A stretch of 13,837 nucleotides of DNA from Euryarchaeota archaeon SCGC AAA252-I15 (GTDB lineage Archaea; Altiarchaeota; Altiarchaeia; IMC4; SCGC-AAA252-I15). Positions 6,984 to 13,837 of this stretch are shown here, in pieces. A program made the translations under genes and the position numbers. The notes beneath the pieces are model-generated. The model searched no databases. It had not been told where the DNA came from and worked only from the letters and a program-made list of their open reading frames with translations. The DNA is taken from NCBI GenBank assembly GCA_000402775.1, contig AQSC01000025.1, positions 1 to 13,837 of the forward strand, given 5' to 3'. The first letter of the stretch is position 1. Each line of letters begins with the position of its first letter.

Positions 6984-8906
6984 ATGACTACTGTTTCAGA
7001 AAAAATTATTGGAGACCACATTGTTGAGGGTGAGTGCACTACTAAAAGTGAGATTGCGATTTTCATAGACCAGACCCTAACTCAAGATGCGACTGGGACT
7101 ATGGCATGCCTTCAGTTCGAGGCCTTGCAGGTAGAGCAGGTTAAGACAAAGTTGTCTGTATCGTATGTCGACCATAATACCTTGCAGTCAGGCCCAAACA
7201 ACGCCGATGATCACGCATTCCTTCGATCGTTCGCCTCAAAATATGGTATTTACTATTCTAAGCCGGGCAACGGCATCTGCCATCAAGTACACTTGGAGCG
7301 CTTCGGTGTGCCAGGCCAGACTCTTCTGGGTTCAGACAGCCACACGCCCACGCAAGGCGGTCTCGGAATGCTTGCTATTGGTGCGGGAGGCTTGGATGTG
7401 GCAGTAGCCATGGCAGGACATCCTTTTCACTTGATTATGTCGGAAATAATTGGTGTAGAGTTGACTGGCTCTCTTCCCGCCTGGTCGAGCGCTAAAGACG
7501 TGATTCTACACCTTTTAAGCGAGCTTTCAGTCGAGGGTGGGGTCGGGAAGATTATCGAATATTTTGGGGACGGAGTAAGTTCCCTTACAGTTCCCGAGCG
7601 TGCCACCATAACCAACATGGGAGCCGAGCTTGGCACTACAACATCAATTTTCCCCTCTGATGAAGTCACGAAATCATTTTTAAAATCTCAGGGTAGGGTT
7701 GAATCTTGGACGCATCTTTCAGCCGATAGTGAATCAGACTTTTCTCAAATACTTGAGGTGAATTTAAGCGAGATTGAACCTTTGGTTGCGAAACCCCACA
7801 GTCCAGACAATGTTGTCCCAGTATCTGAAATTTCCGGCACTCAAGTTGACCAAGTCTTGATAGGAAGCTGCACAAACTCCTCTTTAAAAGACATGCTCAC
7901 TATTGCAGAATTACTTAAGGGGAAGAAAATACACCCTAACGTGTCTTTGGGAATTGCTCCTGGAAGCAGGCAAGTCCTTGAAATGCTTTCAGAGACTGGT
8001 GCGTTAACTCAGCTTATCAAGGCTGGGGCACGAATCCTCGAGTCGGCCTGCGGTCCATGTATTGGGATGGGTCAGAGCCCGAAATCTGGTGCCGTTTCTC
8101 TTAGAACCTTCAACCGGAATTTTAAAGGTAGAAGCGGCACTCCTGATGCGGGAATATACTTGGTTAGCCCTGAGACTGCGGTAGCATCGGCTCTTTCAGG
8201 GAAAATCTCGGACCCGCGGGAGCTTGGCAAACCCCTGAAAATAAAGGTTTCGGAAAAATTCACAATAGACGACTCAATGATAATCCCGCCAGCAAAGAAT
8301 ACGGGTAAAGTTTCAGTCATCCGCGGGCCTAACATCAAGCCTCTCCCGGAGAATAAGCCACTGCCCCATGACCTAAACGGCATAATACTCCTTAAGGTCG
8401 GCGACAACGTAACGACCGACGATATTATGCCCGCTGGAGCGAAAATATTGCCCCTTCGCTCGAATATCCCGAAGATTAGCGAGTTTGTTTACTCTCAAGC
8501 AGATCCAACCTTCGCATCACGGGCGAAGGATGCGGGTGGCGGCGTAATTGTTGGTGGAGTAAACTACGGTCAGGGTTCAAGCCGCGAGCACGCAGCTCTC
8601 GCGCCGATGTATTTAGGGGTTAAAGCGGTTTTGGCTAAAAGCTTTGCACGAATACATAAAGCAAACCTAATAAATTTTGGAATCCTCCCCTTAACTTTTA
8701 CCAATGAAGGAGACTTCGATAAAATCGAGCAGGAAGACGAGATTACTATTGATGATGTAAAAGAGAAGCTTTCAGAGAGTACGGTTTTAACAGCTATTAT
8801 TGGCGACAAGAAAATCGACCTCACACATGACCTCACTGGACGGCAGATTAAAATCTTGGTTGCGGGAGGTCTTCTAAACTACGTGAAAAATGATAGGGAG
8901 TATTAA
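6984..8906 (+). CDS. acn: Aconitate hydratase, single-chain Aquifex-type
   Basis: Interconverts citrate and isocitrate through a [4Fe-4S] cluster in the cytosol. The 640-residue chain carries the catalytic domains and, after a linker near 430-465, the swivel domain. The cluster ligands are Cys296 (GSCTNSS) and Cys356/Cys359 (ACGPCIGMG). Substrate and catalytic motifs are GSDSHTPTQGG (116-126) and YGQGSSREHAAL (528-539) in the swivel domain, followed by VLAKSFARIHKANLINFGILPL. The SSREHAALAP form and the one-chain organisation fit aconitase of the roughly 650-residue Aquifex/mitochondrial-like class rather than two-subunit isopropylmalate isomerase or homoaconitase. The ATG at 6984 is preceded by GTGAGGG at 6974-6980. 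With IDH, found 2.5 kb away, it would convert citrate to 2-oxoglutarate. Confidence 0.93.
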   Translation: MTTVSEKIIGDHIVEGECTTKSEIAIFIDQTLTQDATGTMACLQFEALQVEQVKTKLSVSYVDHNTLQSGPNNADDHAFLRSFASKYGIYYSKPGNGICHQVHLERFGVPGQTLLGSDSHTPTQGGLGMLAIGAGGLDVAVAMAGHPFHLIMSEIIGVELTGSLPAWSSAKDVILHLLSELSVEGGVGKIIEYFGDGVSSLTVPERATITNMGAELGTTTSIFPSDEVTKSFLKSQGRVESWTHLSADSESDFSQILEVNLSEIEPLVAKPHSPDNVVPVSEISGTQVDQVLIGSCTNSSLKDMLTIAELLKGKKIHPNVSLGIAPGSRQVLEMLSETGALTQLIKAGARILESACGPCIGMGQSPKSGAVSLRTFNRNFKGRSGTPDAGIYLVSPETAVASALSGKISDPRELGKPLKIKVSEKFTIDDSMIIPPAKNTGKVSVIRGPNIKPLPENKPLPHDLNGIILLKVGDNVTTDDIMPAGAKILPLRSNIPKISEFVYSQADPTFASRAKDAGGGVIVGGVNYGQGSSREHAALAPMYLGVKAVLAKSFARIHKANLINFGILPLTFTNEGDFDKIEQEDEITIDDVKEKLSESTVLTAIIGDKKIDLTHDLTGRQIKILVAGGLLNYVKNDREY

Positions 8907-8922
8907 ACTAATTTTGAGTATA

Positions 8923-8931
8923 TTTTTTTTT
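8923..8931 (+). terminator. T-run terminator after aconitase
   Basis: Nine consecutive T residues begin 17 bases after the aconitase stop. Archaeal RNA polymerase terminates at such T tracts without needing a hairpin. The tract runs into the stop codon of the convergent gene, so the plus-strand transcript would end almost exactly at the 3' end of that gene. Confidence 0.5.
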
Positions 8932-9577
8932 AATTGTCGCTGAGTTTTTCTCCGCGTGTGAGTCTTTGAGGGTGATACAATTTGAATCTGCCTTCCACGA
9001 TGTGCCCGAAGTGCATGTAGTTTATAAAAGGGTAGGGTAGCCCTGTCATCGCCGGCCCGTCGAGCGGAGTAGCCTCGTCATTGTATAGGTAAGGGAGGAA
9101 CATGTCATGTCTGAAATCCCTTTCCGTAAATAAATAATGGCGGTTCATTCCGTCCATACTTTTATCGAATGATCCTTCCCTGAAACCTTTCATCCCACGG
9201 ACTGCGTGAAGTACGTCTTCCTGACCGTATCCTTGGACTTTCGCACTGAAGTCTGTGACAAGAAGGTGGCATTTTCCAAGAGCCATCTTTCTTTCGAAGT
9301 CGCCGCCATTAATTATGGAGACAAGTTCCGGGAACCCGAGTATAAGAGCTTGTCTGTCGTTTAACAAATCGTTTGAAGCAATTTTTTCGGATAACCTGCA
9401 AGCTAGGGGGTAATGCATTTCTTTACCTGCGGTAATCATAATTGGCTCTCCGCGAATGAATTCTACGGCTGAAGAATATTTACCAATCAATTCGTCCGCT
9501 TTCCTTAACGCCTCTTGATCTGGTCTGGGAGTCGGCTGACCTTGCCAAGCAGGCTTTCCAAATCTTCTTTTTGGCAA
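8930..9577 (-). CDS. Hypothetical protein, 215 residues, no recognised family
   Basis: Soluble, with no signal peptide or membrane helix. The N-terminus is basic and Pro/Gln-rich (KRRFGKPAWQGQPTPRPDQ, residues 3-21), then follow a mixed alpha/beta body and an aromatic C-terminal part (LPYPFINYMHFGHIVEG, about 180-196). It has only two cysteines (60, 103). His/Asp/Tyr-rich stretches such as RHYLFTERDFRHDMFLPYLY (145-164) suggest a folded enzyme or RNA-binding domain, but I see no catalytic signature. The only reasonable start is TTG at 9577: an in-frame TAA lies 12 bases upstream, with GGGAT between as a weak ribosome site. It is the third gene of a minus-strand unit, 34 bases after the YkgJ-type gene. 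Confidence 0.65.
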   Translation of the reverse strand: MPKRRFGKPAWQGQPTPRPDQEALRKADELIGKYSSAVEFIRGEPIMITAGKEMHYPLACRLSEKIASNDLLNDRQALILGFPELVSIINGGDFERKMALGKCHLLVTDFSAKVQGYGQEDVLHAVRGMKGFREGSFDKSMDGMNRHYLFTERDFRHDMFLPYLYNDEATPLDGPAMTGLPYPFINYMHFGHIVEGRFKLYHPQRLTRGEKLSDN

Positions 9578-9611
9578 TCTAATCCCTTATGTCATATACA
9601 GGGTTTTACTG

Positions 9612-10118
9612 CTATTTTAATAGGTAGTTTATTAATTCCTTGAGGCTTCCTCCCCCGTTTTTATTCCATTCAAAGGCTTTTTCTCCATAGGTTTTAATTT
9701 CCCTTTGAATCCTATCATTTAAGTACGTTACTTTTTCTTTCGACTGATTTTTATCGACAGTTAACGGGCAGACAATGCCACCTCTTTTAGCAATTCTTTT
9801 CTTGCTCGTAAGCTTTAGGGGATAGAGTCTGCAAGTAAGCGGCCGGTCATCATAAATAATGCATTCAATATTTTTGTTTTCTTTCCTTGCGAATACGCAG
9901 TAGCCGTTTTTCCTGCGCTTTAGAGTGAGGTAAAAGTATTTTCCGTCGATGAGAACGTCTGAAAACCTTGAAGTCAGCTCATCAACCGGCCCTAAAAACA
10001 GGTAGTCTACAGGATTTAACCCTAATTTCTCAAAATCCTTCAAATCAGAGGGACACAGGAATATGACGTGGTTTCTACAGCATAATCCCTCGCATCCCGA
10101 GCAGTCTACAGAAACCAT
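9612..10118 (-). CDS. YkgJ-family Cys-cluster protein (putative zinc/iron-chelating)
   Basis: 168 residues with the family signature: CSGCEGLCC (Cys6, 9, 13, 14), GYCVF (Cys74), ECIIYDDRPLTCRLYP (Cys86, 96) and a last Cys117. These eight cysteines are thought to bind zinc or an iron-sulphur centre; the biological role of the family (formerly UPF0153) is not settled, with members linked to metal handling and protein maturation. The frame can be opened one codon earlier at GTG 10121, but the ATG at 10118 overlaps the kinase stop as TGATG, a classic translational coupling site, so I chose it. The C-terminal 50 residues are Lys-rich and helical. Confidence 0.85.
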   Translation of the reverse strand: MVSVDCSGCEGLCCRNHVIFLCPSDLKDFEKLGLNPVDYLFLGPVDELTSRFSDVLIDGKYFYLTLKRRKNGYCVFARKENKNIECIIYDDRPLTCRLYPLKLTSKKRIAKRGGIVCPLTVDKNQSKEKVTYLNDRIQREIKTYGEKAFEWNKNGGGSLKELINYLLK

Positions 10119-11404
10119 CACTCAGCCAGCTGTTTTATCGCACTTAAAATATCTTCCTTCTTGTGGAAGGCGGCAGCACCCAACGCCCCCGCCTCCTCAC
10201 TACCCTTAATAACCCATAAATTGAATTCCATCTCCGAGTAACGGTCTGTTAGAAGACTTATTGCATGCTCCCTAACACCCTTTCCAAACTCCCCCTTAGT
10301 TCCTACAGACCCCCCGATGAAGAAATGAGTAGTGCCTTTTACAAGGTCTCTGTCTTGAGGGGTCCATTGTGCGCCTTCAGTGGCTTTTTCTATCCGCCCC
10401 TCATGCACGCACTCAATAAGACTTGCAAGCACCTCACCTTCGAATTCCTTGAGAAAGACGGCTGCTGGAATCGCTTTATAATGCCGGTCATCCAATCCAT
10501 CCTCCCTCTCAAATAATTCCACTCCAATAAGCTTGGCATCCACAGGCGACTCATTATTGTCGTGTTCGAGGGCTTTCCGAACTTCCTGCTCAGACATATC
10601 TTCGTATCCTTCAACTAAAGTGATGAACAAAGGACCTTTACCCTGCTCGATCAAGTGCCTGTCAATGGTTCGGGCAATCTGGCCTACAGCCCGGCCGGAG
10701 AGCACGTCTTCGGCAAACCGGCTTTGAATTTTAACATAACCATCAACAGCAGGTATGGCGAGAGACAACATCGCATCATCGTCGAGTCCAAAAGTAGCCC
10801 CTTCAAGCTGTATGTCGTATATGTGTCCGTCAGTGTAATAAGCAAGGGTTAACTCGTCACTAACCCGTCCGAATCCACCACCTAAACCCGTTCCAGGACC
10901 GATGTAACACACTTTCTGCCCGCGCAATTTTTCCGCAATATACGGGAACTGCAAAAATTCTGAGACGCCAGAGCCCATCTGCGCGATAGCGTCATTGACT
11001 ACATGAGTATCTTGTCCGAGCTCCCGTGAAAGCTCTTTTGAGGGGTTTAAACCATCAAAGGTGGAACCAAGGTTTCCAGCGCTTCCGGGAGCTATCTTCC
11101 CGCCTACCAATCGGCCGGGGCTTCCCATGTAGACGAGTGGGAGGGTTTTAACCCCCAACTGTGATGTCACCTCATCTTGAACTTCGGTGATTGTGGCAGC
11201 GGTTACCTTAAAGTAGACTTCTGGGTCTCCTTCAGGAAGGTTTTTTACTGGTGTTGATACTTCCCGTTTGGCAAGCACCGTATCAGTCATGAGATTGCCT
11301 TCCCTGTCGACTCCGACGACCATAACGAGCTGTTTCGTCCCCCCCACGTCTACGAGCGTCAAACCGTATTCCGCCTGACGCGCGAGGGGGCCTTTAGAAA
11401 CCAT
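10118..11404 (-). CDS. ROK-like sugar kinase (ASKHA fold), atypical
   Basis: Probably an ATP-dependent hexose or aminosugar kinase. From the chosen start it has 428 residues, about 100 more than a usual ROK protein. The phosphate-1 motif is VDVGGTK (18-24), the catalytic Asp lies in VVNDAIAQMGSG (Asp138), the phosphate-2 motif is GPGTGLGGGFG (169-179), EDVLSG (232-237) matches the ROK ED..SG element, the adenosine region has FFIGGSVG (361-368), and GALGAAAF closes the domain. The ROK zinc motif (GHxxx...CxCGxxGC) is absent and a long extra segment (about 255-350) is present. Substrate cannot be read. A GTG at 11419 could open the frame, but AGGTGGT at 11415-11421 is well placed for the ATG at 11404. 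First gene of a unit with the YkgJ-type and orphan genes. Confidence 0.78.
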   Translation of the reverse strand: MVSKGPLARQAEYGLTLVDVGGTKQLVMVVGVDREGNLMTDTVLAKREVSTPVKNLPEGDPEVYFKVTAATITEVQDEVTSQLGVKTLPLVYMGSPGRLVGGKIAPGSAGNLGSTFDGLNPSKELSRELGQDTHVVNDAIAQMGSGVSEFLQFPYIAEKLRGQKVCYIGPGTGLGGGFGRVSDELTLAYYTDGHIYDIQLEGATFGLDDDAMLSLAIPAVDGYVKIQSRFAEDVLSGRAVGQIARTIDRHLIEQGKGPLFITLVEGYEDMSEQEVRKALEHDNNESPVDAKLIGVELFEREDGLDDRHYKAIPAAVFLKEFEGEVLASLIECVHEGRIEKATEGAQWTPQDRDLVKGTTHFFIGGSVGTKGEFGKGVREHAISLLTDRYSEMEFNLWVIKGSEEAGALGAAAFHKKEDILSAIKQLAE

Positions 11405-11414
11405 GTTTTTTTCT

Positions 11415-11421
11415 ACCACCT
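11415..11421 (-). promoter_or_regulatory. Ribosome binding site deciding the kinase start
   Basis: On the minus strand AGGTGGT stands 10 bases before the ATG at 11404 and overlaps the alternative GTG at 11419, so the ATG is the better start. Confidence 0.6.
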
Positions 11422-11440
11422 ATTTTTTTGTGTTTTCAAC

Positions 11441-11449
11441 TTTATATTT
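11441..11449 (+). promoter_or_regulatory. TATA box of the isocitrate dehydrogenase gene
   Basis: TTTATATTT is centred at 11445, 26 bases before the ATG at 11471. That is the usual archaeal TATA-to-start distance, so the mRNA would begin at or next to the start codon (leaderless); no ribosome binding site precedes the ATG, which agrees. The minus-strand kinase promoter must overlap here; the AT-rich bases at 11455-11465 would place its start near 11434 with a leader carrying its ribosome site. Confidence 0.6.
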
Positions 11450-11470
11450 CCCTAATCTAAAATAATTGGC

Positions 11471-12547
11471 ATGCATAAAGTAACTCTCATCCCCGGAGAC
11501 GGTATTGGACCTGAAATCATTGATGCTGCACGCCGATGTATAGAGGCTACGGGAGTATCAATTGAGTGGGAAATCGTCGAGGCGGGTGCAGAGGTAATGG
11601 AAAAATATGAGACACCCTTACCCGATCAAGTACTTGATTCCATTAAAAAGAATAAGGTCGCATTGAAAGGCCCGATTACGACTCCAGTCGGAACGGGTTT
11701 TAGGAGCGTTAACGTCTCCCTTAGAAAACAGCTCGATTTGTATGCTTGTGTTCGCCCTTGCAAGTTTTACGAGGGTGTGAAGTCGAAGTATCCTAAAACA
11801 GACTTGGTCGTGGTTCGTGAGAACACTGAAGACCTTTACGCGGGCATTGAATTCGCGGAAGGTAAACCGGTGACTAAAGAACTTATCAGGTACATTGAAG
11901 TTAAGGGTGATGTGAAAATCAAGCCGGATTCAGGGGTTAGTATCAAACCCATCTCGGTTTCCGGTACGAGACGCATCGTTGAATACGCTTTTGAATACGC
12001 TAAAGTAAACGACCGAAATAAAGTAACTTCAGTCACTAAGGCAAATATTATGAAGCATTCTGACGGATTATTCATGAAAGTCGCGGAAGACGTCTCGAAA
12101 AAATACCCTGAAATAGAGTACGAGCACAAGCTCGTCGACAACATGTGCATGCAGCTCGTCCAAAAACCCGAACTCTATGACGTGATGGTGCTGCCCAACC
12201 TTTACGGAGACATAGTCTCCGACCTGTGCGCAGGACTCGTAGGGGGTCTTGGAGTGGCTCCCGGCGCAAACATCGGAAAAGATTATGCAGTATTCGAGCC
12301 AACCCACGGTAGCGCCCCACAATACAAGGGCTTGAACAAGGTAAATCCAACCGCCGAGATACTCTCTGGAATGATTATGCTACGGCACTTGGATGAGAAG
12401 GATGCCGCAAACACGCTGGAAAATGCCGTGGCAGCAGTCATAAAAGAGGGTAAAGCCGTAACCTACGACTTAAAACCGGACAGGGATGATCCAACCGCTG
12501 TAGGAACGAAAGAGATGGCAGATGAGATAATTAATAAATTAAGATAA
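11471..12547 (+). CDS. icd: Isocitrate dehydrogenase, NAD(P)-dependent
   Basis: Oxidatively decarboxylates isocitrate to 2-oxoglutarate. At 358 residues it is of the short IDH type. The substrate loop FRSVNVSLRK has Ser79, Asn81 and Arg85 in the IDH arrangement (the Ser113/Asn115/Arg119 positions of E. coli), then Arg95 (CVRP), Arg116 (VVREN), Tyr123 (DLYAG), Lys190 and the metal-binding aspartates of NLYGDIVSD (247, 251). The Ser-x-Asn pattern separates it from isopropylmalate dehydrogenase (Leu-rich here) and homoisocitrate dehydrogenase. Cofactor determinants are mixed: Gln284-Tyr285, Val291 and Tyr332 at the E. coli 344-345, 351 and 391 positions, with Pro336 at the 395 position. With aconitase it supplies 2-oxoglutarate for glutamate. 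It diverges from the kinase operon and converges on the right-hand gene. Confidence 0.9.
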   Translation: MHKVTLIPGDGIGPEIIDAARRCIEATGVSIEWEIVEAGAEVMEKYETPLPDQVLDSIKKNKVALKGPITTPVGTGFRSVNVSLRKQLDLYACVRPCKFYEGVKSKYPKTDLVVVRENTEDLYAGIEFAEGKPVTKELIRYIEVKGDVKIKPDSGVSIKPISVSGTRRIVEYAFEYAKVNDRNKVTSVTKANIMKHSDGLFMKVAEDVSKKYPEIEYEHKLVDNMCMQLVQKPELYDVMVLPNLYGDIVSDLCAGLVGGLGVAPGANIGKDYAVFEPTHGSAPQYKGLNKVNPTAEILSGMIMLRHLDEKDAANTLENAVAAVIKEGKAVTYDLKPDRDDPTAVGTKEMADEIINKLR

Positions 12548-12550
12548 CTT

Positions 12551-13834
12551 TTACTCGTAAGCCTGTTTAAGCTCCATTTCCTCTGGCTTTACGCCGCGCA
12601 TCTTATCCATCATTGTTTTGAAGGTCTTGCGGATTCCGGTTATGGCCGCATCCGCTCCCGGGATCTTACCCTCTACCTGAGCCTGCAGGATGAACGGGAT
12701 TATCGGAATCGTCAGCTTGAGTTTCGCGTTCGCGACAGGCTCTTCCGAAGCCTTTGCAAGCGTTCCCGCGATAAGTTGAGCCTGCTCAGGCCAAAGCTCT
12801 TTCAAGGAGGAAATGCCTTCAGCAAGCTGCCTTGAAAACTGCTCCTGCTGTCTGCCGGTCAAAGACTCCGCGCCCTCGGAAAGCCGGTTAATGTCGTTTC
12901 TCATCGAAGCCTTAATCCCAACCTCGGCCATGTCCACGACAAGGTCCATATGGCTTTTTATCCTTGACTCCATATCCCTGTGCTGGCGAGTCATTCGGTT
13001 TTCGAGTGTGTCTAGCCTACCCATAATCATGTCTGTATCCCTTAAGGTGGTTATTACTTCTTTACCGCTTCCGAAAAGCCTTGTAAGTTCCTCCACTTCC
13101 GAGACTCCGTCTTCTTCAGCCAATTCCCCAGTTATTTTCCTAAAGTTATCCAAATTCTTGAGACAGTAATTCGGATCTAAAATCCTCCTCCTACGCTGCA
13201 TGCCGACTACTGCCCCGAAAAGCTGCGAGTAGGAGGCTTCCTTAAGCTCATTCGGAAAATCTCCGTTATCCGCCGGCATTTCATCGATTTCGGCTTTAAG
13301 TCCGACAAGATAGGGTATTGTCGAGGCGTAGCTTTTCACGAACCGGGTGATATCAGCCTCCTGCTCAGCCTCAGGTTCATCACGGAGAGATCCGACCGCT
13401 TGTGCGAGTTCTGTGACTGCGGTATCGATCATCGACAGCCGTTCAAAATGACCGAGCTTACCGAGGGTTCCCCGCCAAAAACGTCCCTCGACGGCTATCT
13501 GTTTTTCTACGTCCCCTATTCTCGTACTAAGAGGAAGGCCTGTAATCCTCGGATCCACAAAGACACCTACTGGAACCCCCCCAATAACTGTCTGAGGGCA
13601 AGGCTCCTCTGAAACGTTGTAAATACCCCAAACAACGTGCTTACTGTCCCGCACCACCGCAAACCGCTGGGGCAAAGTCGGTTCTGTGAGCTTGAACAAC
13701 CCCACCTCTAATCCGTCAGTTCTTGAGGAGATGCCATCGTACTTGCTAACAGCCTGGATGTATTCTGCCTTGGAAACCATCCGGCGCTGTAATTTGTCGT
13801 CGCTTCCGTCGTATTCACGCCAGGGAGAAAGCAC
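12551..13834 (-). CDS. Hypothetical multidomain protein, 5' end probably beyond the window
   Basis: At least 427 residues. No stop precedes the GTG at 13834 before the window edge, so the true start may lie outside; the first in-frame ATG is at 13780. Three parts can be seen: an N-terminal part (about 30-150) of beta-type composition with LFKLTEPTLPQRFAVVRD and GGVPVGVFVDPRITGLPLS; a helical middle (about 150-350) with coiled-coil-like stretches such as MIMGRLDTLENRMTRQHRDM; and a C-terminal LKLTIPIIPFILQAQVEG motif (about 373-390) followed by a basic helix. The Lys-Leu-x-IP-IIP-x-IL motif recalls the tail of some bacterial signalling/defence adaptor proteins, but this is weak memory and not an assignment. 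No signal peptide, membrane helix or catalytic motif is evident. Its stop lies 3 bases from the icd stop. Confidence 0.65.
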   Translation of the reverse strand: MLSPWREYDGSDDKLQRRMVSKAEYIQAVSKYDGISSRTDGLEVGLFKLTEPTLPQRFAVVRDSKHVVWGIYNVSEEPCPQTVIGGVPVGVFVDPRITGLPLSTRIGDVEKQIAVEGRFWRGTLGKLGHFERLSMIDTAVTELAQAVGSLRDEPEAEQEADITRFVKSYASTIPYLVGLKAEIDEMPADNGDFPNELKEASYSQLFGAVVGMQRRRRILDPNYCLKNLDNFRKITGELAEEDGVSEVEELTRLFGSGKEVITTLRDTDMIMGRLDTLENRMTRQHRDMESRIKSHMDLVVDMAEVGIKASMRNDINRLSEGAESLTGRQQEQFSRQLAEGISSLKELWPEQAQLIAGTLAKASEEPVANAKLKLTIPIIPFILQAQVEGKIPGADAAITGIRKTFKTMMDKMRGVKPEEMELKQAYE

Positions 13835-13837
13835 TTG

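Noticed and set aside
8072..8407. 111-residue minus-strand frame inside the aconitase gene, and similar long frames at 1470-1859, 2238-2591 and 12068-12350
   Set aside because: All lie wholly or almost wholly opposite strongly supported genes, have composition typical of antisense shadows and show no motif.
6984..8906. Reading the aconitase as homoaconitase or isopropylmalate isomerase because of the nearby LeuA-family gene
   Set aside because: One chain with the catalytic and swivel domains fused and a YGQGSSREHAALAP motif is the aconitase pattern; the isomerases are normally two subunits with a different swivel motif.
11471..12547. Reading icd as 3-isopropylmalate or homoisocitrate dehydrogenase
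   Set aside because: The substrate loop FRSVNVSLRK carries the Ser/Asn pair that contacts isocitrate; the other two families have different residues there.
1..13837. CRISPR arrays, tRNA or rRNA genes, integrase or transposase genes
   Set aside because: No regularly spaced repeats were seen, intergenic gaps are at most 119 bases, no cloverleaf was found in them, and no recombinase motifs appear in the proteins.

Overview
The window reads as archaeal chromosome. The evidence is a type II (archaeal) glyceraldehyde-3-phosphate dehydrogenase, a citramalate/isopropylmalate synthase that reads like the methanogen enzymes, an XRE-CBS regulator of the archaeal type, TATA-like boxes with little or no leader, and a secreted Cys-rich protein with the CxNGxxDxGExxxDCGG pattern common in DPANN and related uncultivated archaea. 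By eye G+C is in the low to mid forties percent and coding density is very high. I cannot name the lineage. Bacterial-looking pieces (an Aquifex-type single-chain aconitase, a ROK-like kinase) fit the mixed gene content of such archaea.

Left part: a 5'-damaged polytopic membrane protein (75-1298, +), probably glycosyltransferase-like, appears to have lost its reading frame at a GGG run near base 78. It converges on a minus-strand pair, LeuA-family synthase (2563-4044) then GAPDH (1418-2554). The 119 bases between them are almost wholly two hairpins plus a short peptide frame resembling a TnpB C-terminus, so they may be an IS200/IS605-type relic.

Middle part: from a divergent promoter at 4045-4129 a plus-strand run starts with methylthioribose-1-phosphate isomerase (mtnA), then a secreted Cys-rich protein, a small two-helix membrane protein, an XRE-CBS regulator and a 640-residue aconitase. 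mtnA switches codon usage sharply near codon 150.

Right part: a minus-strand operon (ROK-like sugar kinase, YkgJ-type Cys-cluster protein, orphan 215-residue protein) diverges from a plus-strand isocitrate dehydrogenase over a 66-base bidirectional promoter. A large orphan protein on the minus strand runs off the right edge and converges on icd with 3 bases between stop codons.

Metabolically the window holds a lower-glycolysis/gluconeogenesis step (GAPDH), a branched-chain or 2-oxoacid chain-elongation synthase, methionine/5'-deoxy-sugar salvage (MtnA), sugar phosphorylation (ROK), and citrate to 2-oxoglutarate (aconitase plus IDH), the usual biosynthetic route to glutamate. No complete new defence or mobile system is visible. 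The most interesting items are the hairpin relic, the mosaic mtnA, and the two unrecognised proteins at 8930-9577 and 12551-13834.
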